A stretch of DNA of 38,317 bases from Firmicutes bacterium CAG:555 (GTDB taxonomy: Bacteria; Bacillota; Clostridia; Oscillospirales; Oscillospiraceae). Positions 17,427 through 26,343 of the stretch are shown here, piece by piece; positions within the stretch are counted from its first letter, which is position 1; each line of letters starts with the position of its first letter. The notes under the pieces are model-generated. The model searched no databases. It saw nothing but the letters and a program-made list of their open reading frames with translations, and was not told the DNA's origin. The stretch is from contig HF986900.1 of assembly GCA_000431075.1 (NCBI GenBank), forward strand, positions 1-38,317, given 5' to 3'. The translations under genes were made by a program, and so were the position numbers.

Positions 17427-17450
17427 TGGGCGGTCAGAAACGACCGCCCA
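17427..17450 (+). other. Strong hairpin between infB and rbfA without a T tract
   Basis: TGGGCGGTC (17427-17435) pairs perfectly with GACCGCCCA (17442-17450) over AGAAAC. The following bases (TTCGAC) contain no T run, so it should not terminate; an mRNA processing or stabilising element is possible. An outer ATCG/CGAT pair (17423-17426, 17456-17459) could extend it. Confidence 0.6.
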
Positions 17451-17472
17451 TTCGACGATAGGAGGAAATGAT

Positions 17473-17835
17473 ATGCCTTCAAATAAACTGGCAAGAACGA
17501 ATGACGATATCCAGCTTGTAATGAGCAAGCTGCTTCGTGAGATAAAGGACCCCCGTGTTAATCAGGGCATGATAAGCGTAACAAGGGTCGAGACCACCGG
17601 CGACCTGCGCTATTCAAAGATATGGCTGTCGGTCATGGGGCTTCAGAATGAAAAGGAGTTCAAAAAAGGACTCAAATCCGCCGCCGGTTGGCTGCGCCGT
17701 GAGCTTGGCAGCAGCCTGAGGCTCAGAAATACCCCCGAGCTCACCTTTGAACTTGACCACAGCATAGAGTACGGTGCGCACATAAATGAGCTTATCAGCA
17801 ATCTTGATATCAAGCACGACGAGGACGAGCAATGA
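17473..17835 (+). CDS. rbfA: Ribosome-binding factor A
   Basis: Late 30S maturation factor acting near the 5' end of 16S rRNA. 120 residues, one KH-like type II domain. Family marks: ISVTRVETTGDLRYSKIWLSVMG in the middle and LRNTPELTFELDHSIEYGAHI toward the C-terminus. AGGAGG precedes ATG 17473. It follows infB and overlaps the DHH phosphoesterase by 4 nt (ATGA), the usual Firmicutes order. Confidence 0.95.
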   Translation: MPSNKLARTNDDIQLVMSKLLREIKDPRVNQGMISVTRVETTGDLRYSKIWLSVMGLQNEKEFKKGLKSAAGWLRRELGSSLRLRNTPELTFELDHSIEYGAHINELISNLDIKHDEDEQ

Positions 17836-18764
17836 ACTACCGTGAGTGTGCCGAATGGCTGAAAAACCATGATAATATACTGCTGCTGACCCATGTCCGC
17901 CCCGACGGCGATACCCTCGGCAGCGCTTCGGCGCTGTGTTCGGCACTGCGCCGGTGCGGCAAAAAGGCGGCGCTTTATAATAATCCAGACATCACGCCCA
18001 AGTACATGAAGTACATTGAGCAGTATGTTGATGCCGGTTTTGCGTATGACTGCGTCGTTGCCGTTGATGTTGCCGAGAAGCACATGTTCCCTGTGGGCTA
18101 TAACGGCGAGGCCGATGCCTGTATCGACCATCATCCGTCAAATTCGCATTATGCGCACGAGCTTTTGCTACGCCCGGAAAAAGCATCCTGCGGAGAGGCG
18201 GTGCTTGAGGTGATAAAGGAGCTTTGCGGCAATGTAACGCCCGAGGAGGCAAGCCTTTTGTACATGGCCGTTTCTACCGACTGCGGCTGCTTTCGCTATG
18301 CCAATGTCACCGCGGAGACATTTGCCGCCGCAAGCGAGCTTGCGTCATACGGCGCTTCGGTACAGGCACTTAACTTTGACCTGTTCCGTCAGGTGTCGAG
18401 GGCAAGAATTGTCCTTGAGGGAGAGATATGCTCAGGACTTAAGTTTTATAAAAACGATGCGATTGTTGTCGCAACCGTAACATTGGATATGATGAAAAAT
18501 GCCGGTGCGACCGAGAACGACTGCGATGATATAGCAGGCATACCCGGCAGGGTAGAGGGCTGTGTTGTGAGTATGGTCATCCGCGAACTCACCGAGGGTA
18601 AATGCAAGGTCTCGGTACGGTCGCAGCCTGACTTTGACAGCTCCGCACTGTGTGCCGTATTCGGCGGCGGCGGGCACAAAATGGCATCCGGCTGCACGAT
18701 AAACGCAGACCCCGACACCGTGCGCCAGATGATGATCGACGCCTTGGATAAGCTATGGGACTAA
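17832..18764 (+). CDS. nrnA: DHH/DHHA1 phosphoesterase, NrnA-like (nanoRNase / pAp phosphatase)
   Basis: Predicted Mn-dependent enzyme degrading very short RNAs and, in Bacillus, pAp. 310 residues. Metal motifs: THVRPDGD (His 21, Asp 25, Asp 27), Asp 79 in VAVDVA and DHH at 99-101; the C-terminal DHHA1 domain has the substrate loop GGGGHKMASG. The substrate is inferred from the family and operon position after rbfA; some homologues cleave linear di-AMP or di-GMP products instead. It overlaps truB by 10 nt. Confidence 0.88.
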   Translation: MNYRECAEWLKNHDNILLLTHVRPDGDTLGSASALCSALRRCGKKAALYNNPDITPKYMKYIEQYVDAGFAYDCVVAVDVAEKHMFPVGYNGEADACIDHHPSNSHYAHELLLRPEKASCGEAVLEVIKELCGNVTPEEASLLYMAVSTDCGCFRYANVTAETFAAASELASYGASVQALNFDLFRQVSRARIVLEGEICSGLKFYKNDAIVVATVTLDMMKNAGATENDCDDIAGIPGRVEGCVVSMVIRELTEGKCKVSVRSQPDFDSSALCAVFGGGGHKMASGCTINADPDTVRQMMIDALDKLWD

Positions 18765-19630
18765 ACGGGATAATACTTGTAGACAAGCCCAGCGACTGGA
18801 CGAGTCACGATGTTGTCGGCAAGCTGCGGGGCATCCTGCATGAGCGCAGGATCGGCCACTCCGGCACGCTTGACCCGATGGCAACGGGACTTTTAGTCGT
18901 GTTTGTCGGCAGAGCAACGAGAGCCGTTGAGTTTGCCGAAGCCGACAGCAAGGAGTACATTGCCGGACTGCGCCTCGGCGTTTCGACCGATACGCAGGAT
19001 ATAACCGGCAATACATTGAAAAGCAGCAACAGTCTGCCATCAAGAGCCGAGCTTGAGCAAGCACTCGGTGCCTTCAAGGGCGAGATAAGCCAGATACCGC
19101 CGATGTATTCGGCGATAAAGGTCGGCGGCAAAAAGCTGTACGAGCTTGCAAGGCGGGGCAAGAGCGTTGAGCGCAAACCACGCAAAATAACAATTGATAT
19201 GCTTGATATAATAGGCGAAAATGATGGCGACTATATTCTTGATGTCGTGTGCTCCAAGGGCACTTATATCAGAACGCTGTGCAATGATATAGGCGACAGC
19301 CTCGGCTGCGGCGGATGCATGAGCTCGCTGCGCCGTGTCAAAGCCGGTGCGTTCTCGATCGAGCAGGCACACACGATAGCTGAGATACAAGCAGCCGCCA
19401 ATAACGGCGAGCTTGACGAAAGTTTAATTTCCGTTGACAGGTTGTTTTCGGCATACCCTGCGCTCACCGTGAGCGACACGGCCGAGAAAAAGCTGTGCAA
19501 CGGCAATATCATAAAGCTTGCTTCCCCGAACGGCATTTACAGAGTATACACCCAGACCGGCGGTTTTTTGCTGCTCGGTGAGGTTGCGGATAATAAACTC
19601 AAAACAATAAAAAGCTTCTTTGAGGTTTGA
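18755..19630 (+). CDS. truB: tRNA pseudouridine(55) synthase TruB
   Basis: Makes pseudouridine 55 in the T loop of tRNAs. 291 residues. Motif GTLDPMATGLL carries the catalytic Asp 40; KPSDWTSHD at the N-terminus and the block GTYIRTLCNDIG are also family marks. The C-terminal part is a short PUA-like segment. ATG 18755 lies within the end of nrnA (10-nt overlap), and no ribosome site outside that gene is needed. Followed 1 nt later by ribF. Confidence 0.95.
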   Translation: MGLNGIILVDKPSDWTSHDVVGKLRGILHERRIGHSGTLDPMATGLLVVFVGRATRAVEFAEADSKEYIAGLRLGVSTDTQDITGNTLKSSNSLPSRAELEQALGAFKGEISQIPPMYSAIKVGGKKLYELARRGKSVERKPRKITIDMLDIIGENDGDYILDVVCSKGTYIRTLCNDIGDSLGCGGCMSSLRRVKAGAFSIEQAHTIAEIQAAANNGELDESLISVDRLFSAYPALTVSDTAEKKLCNGNIIKLASPNGIYRVYTQTGGFLLLGEVADNKLKTIKSFFEV

Positions 19631-19631
19631 T

Positions 19632-20540
19632 ATGGCAGATACAAAAAGAGCCATGGCGCTCGGATTTTTCGACGGTGTGCATATAGGTCATGCCGCACTT
19701 TTGAATAAAACAAAGCAGCGAGCCGAAGAGATAGGTGCAATGCCCTCCGTGCTGACCTTTGATATCCACCCCGATACGCTCGTTTTCGGTACCGAGGTGC
19801 CGCTCATAAACAGCGCCATCGGTAGAAAGGACATCATAAACCGCTGCTTCGGCATCGATAATGTCGTGTTCATCCACTTTAACCAAAAGGTAATGCGCAT
19901 GGACTGGCATGAGTTTATTGACGAGCTTATCGAGGAGCTCGGCATCGCATGGCTCGTTGTCGGGCATGATTTCTGCTTTGGTTACAAGGGCCTAGGCACG
20001 GCACCTTGCCTTAAGGAATACTGCGCCGAAAAGGGCATAGGCTGCGATATCATCGAGCCTGTTTGCCGTGACGGCATTGTCGTGAGCTCAACCGAGATAC
20101 GAAAGCTCATCCAAAACGGCGAGATAGAAAAGGCAAACGAGCTTTTGGGTCACCCGCACATGCTGTCGGACACTGTGCGCTCGGGCTACCACCTCGGTAC
20201 TAAAATGGGCACTCCGACTATAAACATGAAGATACCCGAGGGTGTTGTCATACCCCGCCACGGCGTGTATGCGGCCAAGGTCATTCTTGATGACGGTTCG
20301 GAGCACATCTCAGTCACCAATGTCGGTGTGCGCCCCACGGTCAGCGACAGCGGCACTGTCAGTGTCGAGAGCTTCATCCTCGACTTTGAGGGCAACCTCT
20401 ATGACAGGCAGGCGAGAGTTGAGTTTTACGGCTTCCTGCGTGACGAGCAGAAGTTTGACGACATTGCCCGCCTCGGCGAGCAGATAAAGCTCGATGGCCT
20501 GCATACAAGGGAGTTTTTCGCCAAAAACGGCAAGAGATAA
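19632..20540 (+). CDS. ribF: Bifunctional riboflavin kinase / FAD synthetase
   Basis: Converts riboflavin to FMN and FMN to FAD in the cytosol. 302 residues. The N-terminal nucleotidyltransferase domain shows GFFDGVHIGH and SSTEIRKLI; the C-terminal flavokinase domain shows GTPTINMKIP, GVYAAKV, NVGVRPTV and the Glu in VESFILDFEG. ATG 19632 is preferred to an upstream in-frame TTG at 19620 because GAGG lies 6 nt before it and the TTG lies within truB. Last gene of the rimP operon; no clear terminator follows. Confidence 0.95.
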   Translation: MADTKRAMALGFFDGVHIGHAALLNKTKQRAEEIGAMPSVLTFDIHPDTLVFGTEVPLINSAIGRKDIINRCFGIDNVVFIHFNQKVMRMDWHEFIDELIEELGIAWLVVGHDFCFGYKGLGTAPCLKEYCAEKGIGCDIIEPVCRDGIVVSSTEIRKLIQNGEIEKANELLGHPHMLSDTVRSGYHLGTKMGTPTINMKIPEGVVIPRHGVYAAKVILDDGSEHISVTNVGVRPTVSDSGTVSVESFILDFEGNLYDRQARVEFYGFLRDEQKFDDIARLGEQIKLDGLHTREFFAKNGKR

Positions 20541-20616
20541 AAATTACAGTTGCTCATTTTGAGCGGCGTATGTTAATATACTGTACAGATAATATAGAAA
20601 AGTGGGTGAGTGAACG

Positions 20617-22062
20617 ATGAATGAGCTGAAAACCAAGTTTTCGCATAAGCTTCAGCGCTTTTGGGCGGCATTGCTCGATATATTCGGCCCGAGAAAGGTC
20701 GCTGTGTTCTGCGTTGTTATCCTGACTGTGATGATGCTGGTGCTGACTATCAGCGTCCGCTCATGCAGCGGAGTTGGCGACAGCGGCGGAAATAATACCG
20801 ATCCTGCGATATCGGAGCGAGATACGATAACCTCCAAGGTCACCGGCAAACAGCTTCCCAAGACTGCATCCGGCCTTAAAAACGAGGCCGACAGACTGGC
20901 AGCGTCATATGATTACGACAAGGCGCTTGCACTGGTCGCCGAGTATGAGAGCGCCTATGACAATGCCGAGGATTGCTCTGCATACAAGCAGGAGCTTGAG
21001 ACGCAGAAAGCTCAGTGCTCCCGTTGGGAGGACACGACCCATGTCCCGCATATATTCTTCCACAGCCTTATTGCCGACACCGATAGAGCCTTTGACGGCG
21101 ACGGGGAAGAGGACGGCTACAACCTCTATATGACCACGATAAGCGAGTTTAACGCCATCATGGAGCAGATGTACGCAAGGGGCTATGTCCTCGTGGATAT
21201 CCACGACATGGTGAAGCAGGTCAAGACAGACGACGGCAAGACCGTATATAAGCAGGGCGACATTTATTTGCCCGAGGGCAAAAAGCCCTTCGTTCTCTCT
21301 GTTGACGATGTGAACTACTATAAGTACATGACCGACGGCGACGGTGACGGTTACGCCGATGCCAAGGGCGACGGCTTTGCGCATAAGCTTGTCATCGGCA
21401 AGGACGGCAAGGTCACCAACGAGTATTACGAAAAAGACGGCACCTTGATCACCGGAAGCTACGATGTTCTTCCGCTGCTTGAGGACTTCATCGAAAAGCA
21501 CCCCGATTTCTCCTACCGCGGCGCAAAGGGAATTCTTGCTGTCACCGGCTATGAGGGTGTTTTCGGCTATCATACCCATCCGGATTGGAAGAAAAAGCTG
21601 ACGAGTGATGAGTATAACAAAGAGGTCAAGCAGGCAAAGGCGGTCTCCGAGGCCATTAAGAAGCAGGGCTGGACGATAGCTTCGCACAGCTATGCGCACT
21701 TCGGCTACGGCAGTGCCGATGCATATAAGCTTGCAGATGATGTTCAGAAGTGGGAGGATCAGATTCAGCCTATCGTCGGCGACACCGATGTTCTCATTTA
21801 CCCCTTCGGCGAGGATATCGCCGGAGTTGAGGACTACAGCGGCGCAAAGTACAAATCCATGTACGACGCAGGCTTCCGCATTTTCTGCAATGTTGATGCC
21901 TCGCAGGATTACTGGGTGCAGATCCATGATAGCTATGTCCGTCAGGGCAGGATAAACCTTGACGGCTACCGCCTGTACCATTCGCCCAACCTCATTAAGA
22001 ACCTCATTGACGCAAAGACCGTTATCGACAGTGCAAGACCCACACCTGTCCCAAGTATATAA
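20617..22062 (+). CDS. Membrane-anchored polysaccharide deacetylase family protein
   Basis: Predicted extracytoplasmic carbohydrate esterase of the NodB/CE4 type, likely acting on wall glycans. 481 residues: membrane helix about 28-46, a helical linker, then a divergent deacetylase domain. Metal triad candidates are Asp 231 (in SVDD) and His 357 and His 361 (SHSYAH). Between the first and second motif it carries Asp/Gly-rich segments (DGDGEEDG near 160-167, DGDGDGYADAKGDG near 240-253) that look like calcium-binding loops. GGGTGAG before ATG. The motif TFDDG is changed to SVDDV, so activity needs testing. It forms a single-gene unit closed by a strong terminator. Confidence 0.82.
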   Translation: MNELKTKFSHKLQRFWAALLDIFGPRKVAVFCVVILTVMMLVLTISVRSCSGVGDSGGNNTDPAISERDTITSKVTGKQLPKTASGLKNEADRLAASYDYDKALALVAEYESAYDNAEDCSAYKQELETQKAQCSRWEDTTHVPHIFFHSLIADTDRAFDGDGEEDGYNLYMTTISEFNAIMEQMYARGYVLVDIHDMVKQVKTDDGKTVYKQGDIYLPEGKKPFVLSVDDVNYYKYMTDGDGDGYADAKGDGFAHKLVIGKDGKVTNEYYEKDGTLITGSYDVLPLLEDFIEKHPDFSYRGAKGILAVTGYEGVFGYHTHPDWKKKLTSDEYNKEVKQAKAVSEAIKKQGWTIASHSYAHFGYGSADAYKLADDVQKWEDQIQPIVGDTDVLIYPFGEDIAGVEDYSGAKYKSMYDAGFRIFCNVDASQDYWVQIHDSYVRQGRINLDGYRLYHSPNLIKNLIDAKTVIDSARPTPVPSI

Positions 22063-22098
22063 AAAATAAGCTCCGGCGGATCATCCGCCGGAGCTTTT
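22061..22098. terminator. Bidirectional terminator after the deacetylase gene
   Basis: AAGCTCCGGCGGA (22068-22080), loop TCA, TCCGCCGGAGCTT (22084-22096), with T4 on the right and a run of A on the left. It separates the convergent deacetylase and DUF1275 genes. Confidence 0.93.
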
Positions 22099-22101
22099 AG
22101 C

Positions 22102-22767
22102 TTAAATTTTCTCTTTTTCTCCGTCTATGAACATGATAACAAACGAAATAATGAGCAGTACGGAACTGAAAAGGATGGCTTTTTCATGCCAGATGTCGAT
22201 GAAAAAGTTGCCGATAATAGCACCCATGATAAAACAGCCGATTATACCGTAGTACAGCGCAGCACTGACAAGATTCTCTCGATCTTTGCTGTGAATGAAC
22301 TGGCATAGGTGCTGCGTTCCGCTTCGGATATTACCGATACACATCGTTGTTGCAATGCCGTTGCCTCGGATTTTCCTGAAGCTTTCTACCTGAATTCCGC
22401 AGGCGAAGGATATAAGCGAATTAGCGAGGATGTTCTGCGTCAGCGGGATAAACGCAACAGCCGCAAGTATAACGGCCTCGTTTATTACGGATATCTGCCG
22501 CCAGTGCAGAATGCGCTGTCCGCGCCTGCGCACAAGCTCTGCGGCAGCGATGCCGAGAACAAAGGCGAGAACGGGAAAAAAGTATTGCAGCGCCCCGGCA
22601 AAATTGCCCTCGGACAGCTTTACTCCGAACAGTAACATGTTGCCCGTCTGTGCGTTGGCAAAAACTTCGTCACGCTGGATATATGAATACGCATCCATAA
22701 AACCGCCGGAAACGGCAAGTATTGCGCCGAGGCGGATGGATTCTGACATTTGCTTTGTACTTTTCAT
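22102..22767 (-). CDS. YoaK-like DUF1275 membrane protein
   Basis: Integral membrane protein of unknown function. 221 residues with about six hydrophobic helices. The family pattern is clear: GGFMDAYSYI near the N-terminus, ANAQTGNMLLFGV, a central helix ending in ACGIQVESFRK, then GNIRSGTQHL. It is preceded by AAGAAGG and lies 30 nt downstream of the exonuclease gene on the same strand, probably one transcript. No promoter is obvious in the gap. Transport or permease activity has been suggested for the family but is unproven. Confidence 0.85.
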   Translation of the reverse strand: MKSTKQMSESIRLGAILAVSGGFMDAYSYIQRDEVFANAQTGNMLLFGVKLSEGNFAGALQYFFPVLAFVLGIAAAELVRRRGQRILHWRQISVINEAVILAAVAFIPLTQNILANSLISFACGIQVESFRKIRGNGIATTMCIGNIRSGTQHLCQFIHSKDRENLVSAALYYGIIGCFIMGAIIGNFFIDIWHEKAILFSSVLLIISFVIMFIDGEKEKI

Positions 22768-22797
22768 GGGACTGTGCCTTCTTTAGCTGCATATTTC

Positions 22798-23784
22798 TTA
22801 CTGCTTGGTTGCTGGCCTGTTCTTCTTCGGTGAACGCCCGCTGCGGCCACGGCGGCGGGAAAGCGCTGACTTGGTGCGGTAAAAGTCGAGCGCATCGTCG
22901 TCGGCCTTGTAAACGAGTCTGTTTGCCGCCCATGTATCGTCCTCTTGCTTGCGGAACTTGAGCCTCAATAGATAGCTTCCGCAGTCGGGGCAGGTGTAGA
23001 TATTCATATAGCGCTGGTCGCCTTGGTTTATCCAACGCTGATAGGAAAGCTCACTGCCGCAGTCGGGGCAGGGAAGCTTCACGAGCTTTTCATCGGCAAA
23101 AGCCTCGGATTTGCTGATATATCCCGGGAAAACAAGGTGCTCGATAGGCTCGGGACCTTTGCTCTCGCCAGAGACCTGCTTGTGGCTTCGCAGTGAGAGC
23201 ATCCTCGATGCGTCCTCATAATCTGCAAGACCCTTTGCGATGTCAAGCTTCGTGCAGACAAGGGCGGTGTTGTACGCATCGCCGAGAGCATCGTGAGCAA
23301 CTCTTGTCTGCTCTATGCCGAAATGCTCCATCGCCGTTGCGAGTGATTTCTGATTTTTGTCGCCGTCGGTCTGCATATTATATATAAGCTGCAAATTGAT
23401 CCAGTCGGCTATCCAGTCCCAGTCAAGGTCGTGGATAATGATATTCTGCTCCATGATGCCACGGTCATCACAGCCCCAGGTGAGGAAAGTCACACCGTCG
23501 CCGCACCACTCACGGAACTGCTCAAAAGCGTCACGGAAGCTGTACCCCTTTGCAAGGCGCTCCTTATCAAAGCCGGTGAGCTTCTTGACCTTATAGTGCA
23601 TGCGCTTAAAGTACACGGGCTTTACATCGATGGTAAACTCCTCGGCAGGCTGCAAATTCTCGTCAAGCCTGACTGCGCCTATCTCGATAATTTCGCCTCT
23701 GAGCTTAATAGGGAGCTTGTTGAAAACGGAGGATTTGGAGCTCATAGCCTGATTCCATTCCAAATCGACCACGATATAGTTCAT
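22798..23784 (-). CDS. DEDDh 3'-5' exonuclease with C-terminal zinc ribbon
   Basis: RNase T/DnaQ-like exonuclease. 328 residues. Catalytic residues visible: Asp 7 and Glu 9 (VVDLEWNQ), Asp 106/107 (WGCDDRG), and His 164 with Asp 169 (HDALGDAYN), the DEDDh arrangement. A linker leads to a four-Cys zinc ribbon (Cys 239, 242, 265, 268; CPDC twice) and a basic tail. AAGGATG precedes ATG 23784. The DnaQ-like domain closely resembles the inhibitor-of-KinA-type exonucleases found in sporeformers, but substrate cannot be assigned; the zinc ribbon and tail suggest nucleic acid binding. Confidence 0.87.
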   Translation of the reverse strand: MNYIVVDLEWNQAMSSKSSVFNKLPIKLRGEIIEIGAVRLDENLQPAEEFTIDVKPVYFKRMHYKVKKLTGFDKERLAKGYSFRDAFEQFREWCGDGVTFLTWGCDDRGIMEQNIIIHDLDWDWIADWINLQLIYNMQTDGDKNQKSLATAMEHFGIEQTRVAHDALGDAYNTALVCTKLDIAKGLADYEDASRMLSLRSHKQVSGESKGPEPIEHLVFPGYISKSEAFADEKLVKLPCPDCGSELSYQRWINQGDQRYMNIYTCPDCGSYLLRLKFRKQEDDTWAANRLVYKADDDALDFYRTKSALSRRRGRSGRSPKKNRPATKQ

Positions 23785-23867
23785 AATTGATCATCCTTGT
23801 CTTATATTACAAAACGACATTATAACATAATACTTTGCCTTATGCACTACTTTTTTAAAATATATAT

Positions 23868-23896
23868 TTGCCCTCAGAGGCACACTGTGGTATACT
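23868..23896 (+). promoter_or_regulatory. Promoter of ddl-murF
   Basis: TTGCCC (23868-23873), 17-bp spacer, TATACT (23891-23896), 26 nt before ATG 23923. Confidence 0.65.
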
Positions 23897-23922
23897 CGCC
23901 ATATATGTTAGGAGGTGTCGTT

Positions 23923-24954
23923 ATGAATATAGCGGTAATATGCGGCGGACTGTCAAGCGAAAGAGATGTTTCCATCACAAGCGGAACAAATGCGGCAAGG
24001 GCGCTGCGTGAGCAGGGACATAAGGTCGTGCTGGTCGATCTGTTTTACGGTTACGACGGCGAATATAACGACCCAATGGAGCTGTTTGAGCGTGAGCAGC
24101 AGGATGTTCAGTATTCCGTCAAGGAGGAAACTCCGGACTTTGATAAGCTTCTTGCCGAGGGCAAGGGCTCAAGGATAGGCGGTAATGTCATCGAGATATG
24201 CCGTGCTGCGGATATATGCTTCCTCGCTCTACACGGTCAGGACGGCGAGGACGGCAAGATACAGGCAACTCTCGATATGCACGGCGTCAAATACACCGGC
24301 AGCGGCTACCTCGGCAGCGCAATTGCGATGAACAAGGAGCTGTCGAAGATAATGTTCCGTGCAAACGGCATACCCACACCGGCGGGGATAGTTCTTGAAA
24401 AGGGTGCGGATAAGTACGACGATGTAGGCTTCCCCTGCGTAGTGAAGCCCTGCTCGGGCGGCTCAAGCGTCGGCACATCCATTGTACGCAGCCGTGACGA
24501 GTATGATGCCGCACTTAAATTTGCGTTCAAGTACGAATCACATGTCTTGGTCGAAAAGTATGTAAAGGGCAGGGAGTTTACCGTCGGCGTTCTAAATGGC
24601 AAGGCAATGCCCGTTATCGAGATAATCCCTAAAAACGGCTGGTATGATTATAAAAATAAGTATCAGGCAGGCATGACCGAGGAAATTTGCCCCGCCGAGA
24701 TAAGCGTCGAGGATACCGACAGACTTCAGCGTCTTGCCGAGCGTGTCGCCACGGCACTCATGATAGATGTTTACTTCCGTGCAGACTTCCTCATGGATGA
24801 GACAGACGGCGAAATCTACTGCCTTGAGGCAAACACGCTACCGGGCATGACCCCGACGAGCTTAGTGCCGCAGATGGCGAGGGAAATGGGCATGAGCTTC
24901 CCGCAGCTTTGCGATAAGATCATTGAAGTATCAATGGAGAAGTATAATAAATGA
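23923..24954 (+). CDS. ddl: D-alanine--D-alanine ligase
   Basis: ATP-grasp enzyme that makes the D-Ala-D-Ala dipeptide used by MurF. 343 residues from ATG 23923, preceded by GGAGGTG; the frame is open 42 codons further up but that segment crosses the promoter. Marks: GGLSSERDVSITSG at the N-terminus, AMNKELSKIMF, the ATP loop KPCSGGSSVGTSIV, and EANTLPGMTPTSLVPQ at the active site. A Tyr rather than Phe omega-loop was not resolved, so D-Ala-D-Lac activity cannot be strictly excluded. Its stop overlaps murF (ATGA). Confidence 0.95.
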   Translation: MNIAVICGGLSSERDVSITSGTNAARALREQGHKVVLVDLFYGYDGEYNDPMELFEREQQDVQYSVKEETPDFDKLLAEGKGSRIGGNVIEICRAADICFLALHGQDGEDGKIQATLDMHGVKYTGSGYLGSAIAMNKELSKIMFRANGIPTPAGIVLEKGADKYDDVGFPCVVKPCSGGSSVGTSIVRSRDEYDAALKFAFKYESHVLVEKYVKGREFTVGVLNGKAMPVIEIIPKNGWYDYKNKYQAGMTEEICPAEISVEDTDRLQRLAERVATALMIDVYFRADFLMDETDGEIYCLEANTLPGMTPTSLVPQMAREMGMSFPQLCDKIIEVSMEKYNK

Positions 24955-26303
24955 GAGGTTTGAGCGTATCTGATGCCGCCGCCATAGTCGGCGGTGAGCT
25001 CCACGGCAGCGATAATTCAGACAGCGAGATACTCGGCGTCGCAATAGACAGCCGCAAGGTCGAAGCGGGCTTCATGTTTGCGGCACTAAAAGGAGAGCGT
25101 GTCGACGGGCATGACTACATGAACAAAGCCTTTGAGCTTGGCGCTGCCTGCTGCATTGCTGAGCGTGTGCCCGAGAATGTCACCGGCACAGTCATTGTTG
25201 TGCCCAATGTTGCGGCGGCACTCAAGACTCTTGCCGAGCACTACCGCAAGCGCTTTGACATTCCCGTCATCGGCATTGCCGGAAGCGTCGGCAAGACCAC
25301 GGCGAAGGAAATGGTCGCATCAGTGCTTTCACGGAAGTACAATGTGCTCAAGACCGAGAAAAACCTTAATAACGAGCTCGGCGTTCCGCTCACTATTTTT
25401 AGGATTGAGCCGGAGCACGAGGTAGCGGTCATCGAGATGGGCATATCCGATTTCGGTGAGATGAGCCGTCTGGCAAAGATGGTGCGCCCCACGATGGCGG
25501 TGTATACGCTCATCGGCCATGCGCATTTGGAGCGCCTGCATGACAGAAGCGGCGTTTTGAAGGCAAAGACCGAGATGCTTGACTATATGCCAGATGACAG
25601 CACGCTGTTCCTAAACGGCGATGATGACCTTCTCTCGACGCTTGACTGCCGTCAGCGCAAGGTCTTGTACGGCACGTGCGCAAACGCCGATGTTAAGGCA
25701 GAGAATATTTGCAGTGACAGACTTAACGAGCTTAGCTGCGACATTGTCTCGGGCGAAAGACGCATCCATGTCACCGTGCCGTCCTACGGCAGCCACATGG
25801 TCTATGCTGCGCTTGAGGGTGCGGCGGTCGGCATTGAAATGGGGCTTACCGATGACGAGATCTCCGCCGATATTGCCGCCTATGAGACCGTCGGCCGCAG
25901 AGCAAATGTCATTGACACGGGCTATATAACGCTTGTTGACGACTGCTATAACGCAAACCCCGATTCAGTCATGTGTGCGATCGATTCCCTTAAAACCATA
26001 AACGGCCGCAAGGTCTGCATTTTGGGCGACATGCTCGAAATGGGGGAGAACAAGGAAGAGCTTCATACCCAAGTCGGCAGGTACGCCTCCGATAACGGTG
26101 TTGACCTGCTGCTCACAGTCGGCGAGCTTTCAAGATATACCTGCACGGCGGCAGAGGAGATAAGCTCACTGCACTTTGAGACGAATGCCGAACTTATATC
26201 GAAGCTGCCGGAGCTTATAAAAAAAGGCGATACGGTGCTTGTCAAAGCCTCGCACAGCATGAAGTTTGATGAGATATCGGAAGCGTTAAAGCTTCTTAAA
26301 TAA
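24951..26303 (+). CDS. murF: UDP-MurNAc-tripeptide--D-Ala-D-Ala ligase
   Basis: Mur ligase that completes the UDP-MurNAc pentapeptide. 450 residues. ATP loop GSVGKTTAKEM near residue 108, then NLNNELGVPLTI, the conserved EMGISDFGEM, HLERLHDR, and in the C-terminal domain DDCYNANPDSV and ILGDMLEMG. It is translationally coupled to ddl, so the dipeptide and the enzyme that uses it are made together, away from the dcw cluster where murF often lies. A bidirectional terminator follows at once. Confidence 0.96.
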   Translation: MRGLSVSDAAAIVGGELHGSDNSDSEILGVAIDSRKVEAGFMFAALKGERVDGHDYMNKAFELGAACCIAERVPENVTGTVIVVPNVAAALKTLAEHYRKRFDIPVIGIAGSVGKTTAKEMVASVLSRKYNVLKTEKNLNNELGVPLTIFRIEPEHEVAVIEMGISDFGEMSRLAKMVRPTMAVYTLIGHAHLERLHDRSGVLKAKTEMLDYMPDDSTLFLNGDDDLLSTLDCRQRKVLYGTCANADVKAENICSDRLNELSCDIVSGERRIHVTVPSYGSHMVYAALEGAAVGIEMGLTDDEISADIAAYETVGRRANVIDTGYITLVDDCYNANPDSVMCAIDSLKTINGRKVCILGDMLEMGENKEELHTQVGRYASDNGVDLLLTVGELSRYTCTAAEEISSLHFETNAELISKLPELIKKGDTVLVKASHSMKFDEISEALKLLK

Positions 26304-26333
26304 AAAAGAGAGTGCCAACGCACTCTCTTTTTT
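26302..26333. terminator. Bidirectional terminator between murF and bofA
   Basis: AAAAAAGAGAGTGC (26302-26315), loop CAAC, GCACTCTCTTTTTT (26320-26333). Perfect 14-bp stem with A and T tracts on both sides; it overlaps the murF stop codon. Confidence 0.95.
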
Positions 26334-26343
26334 ACTATGTAAT

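Noticed and set aside
23797..23922. 42-codon N-terminal extension of Ddl
   Set aside because: It crosses the ddl promoter; GGAGGTG and the conserved MNIAVICGG start are at 23923.
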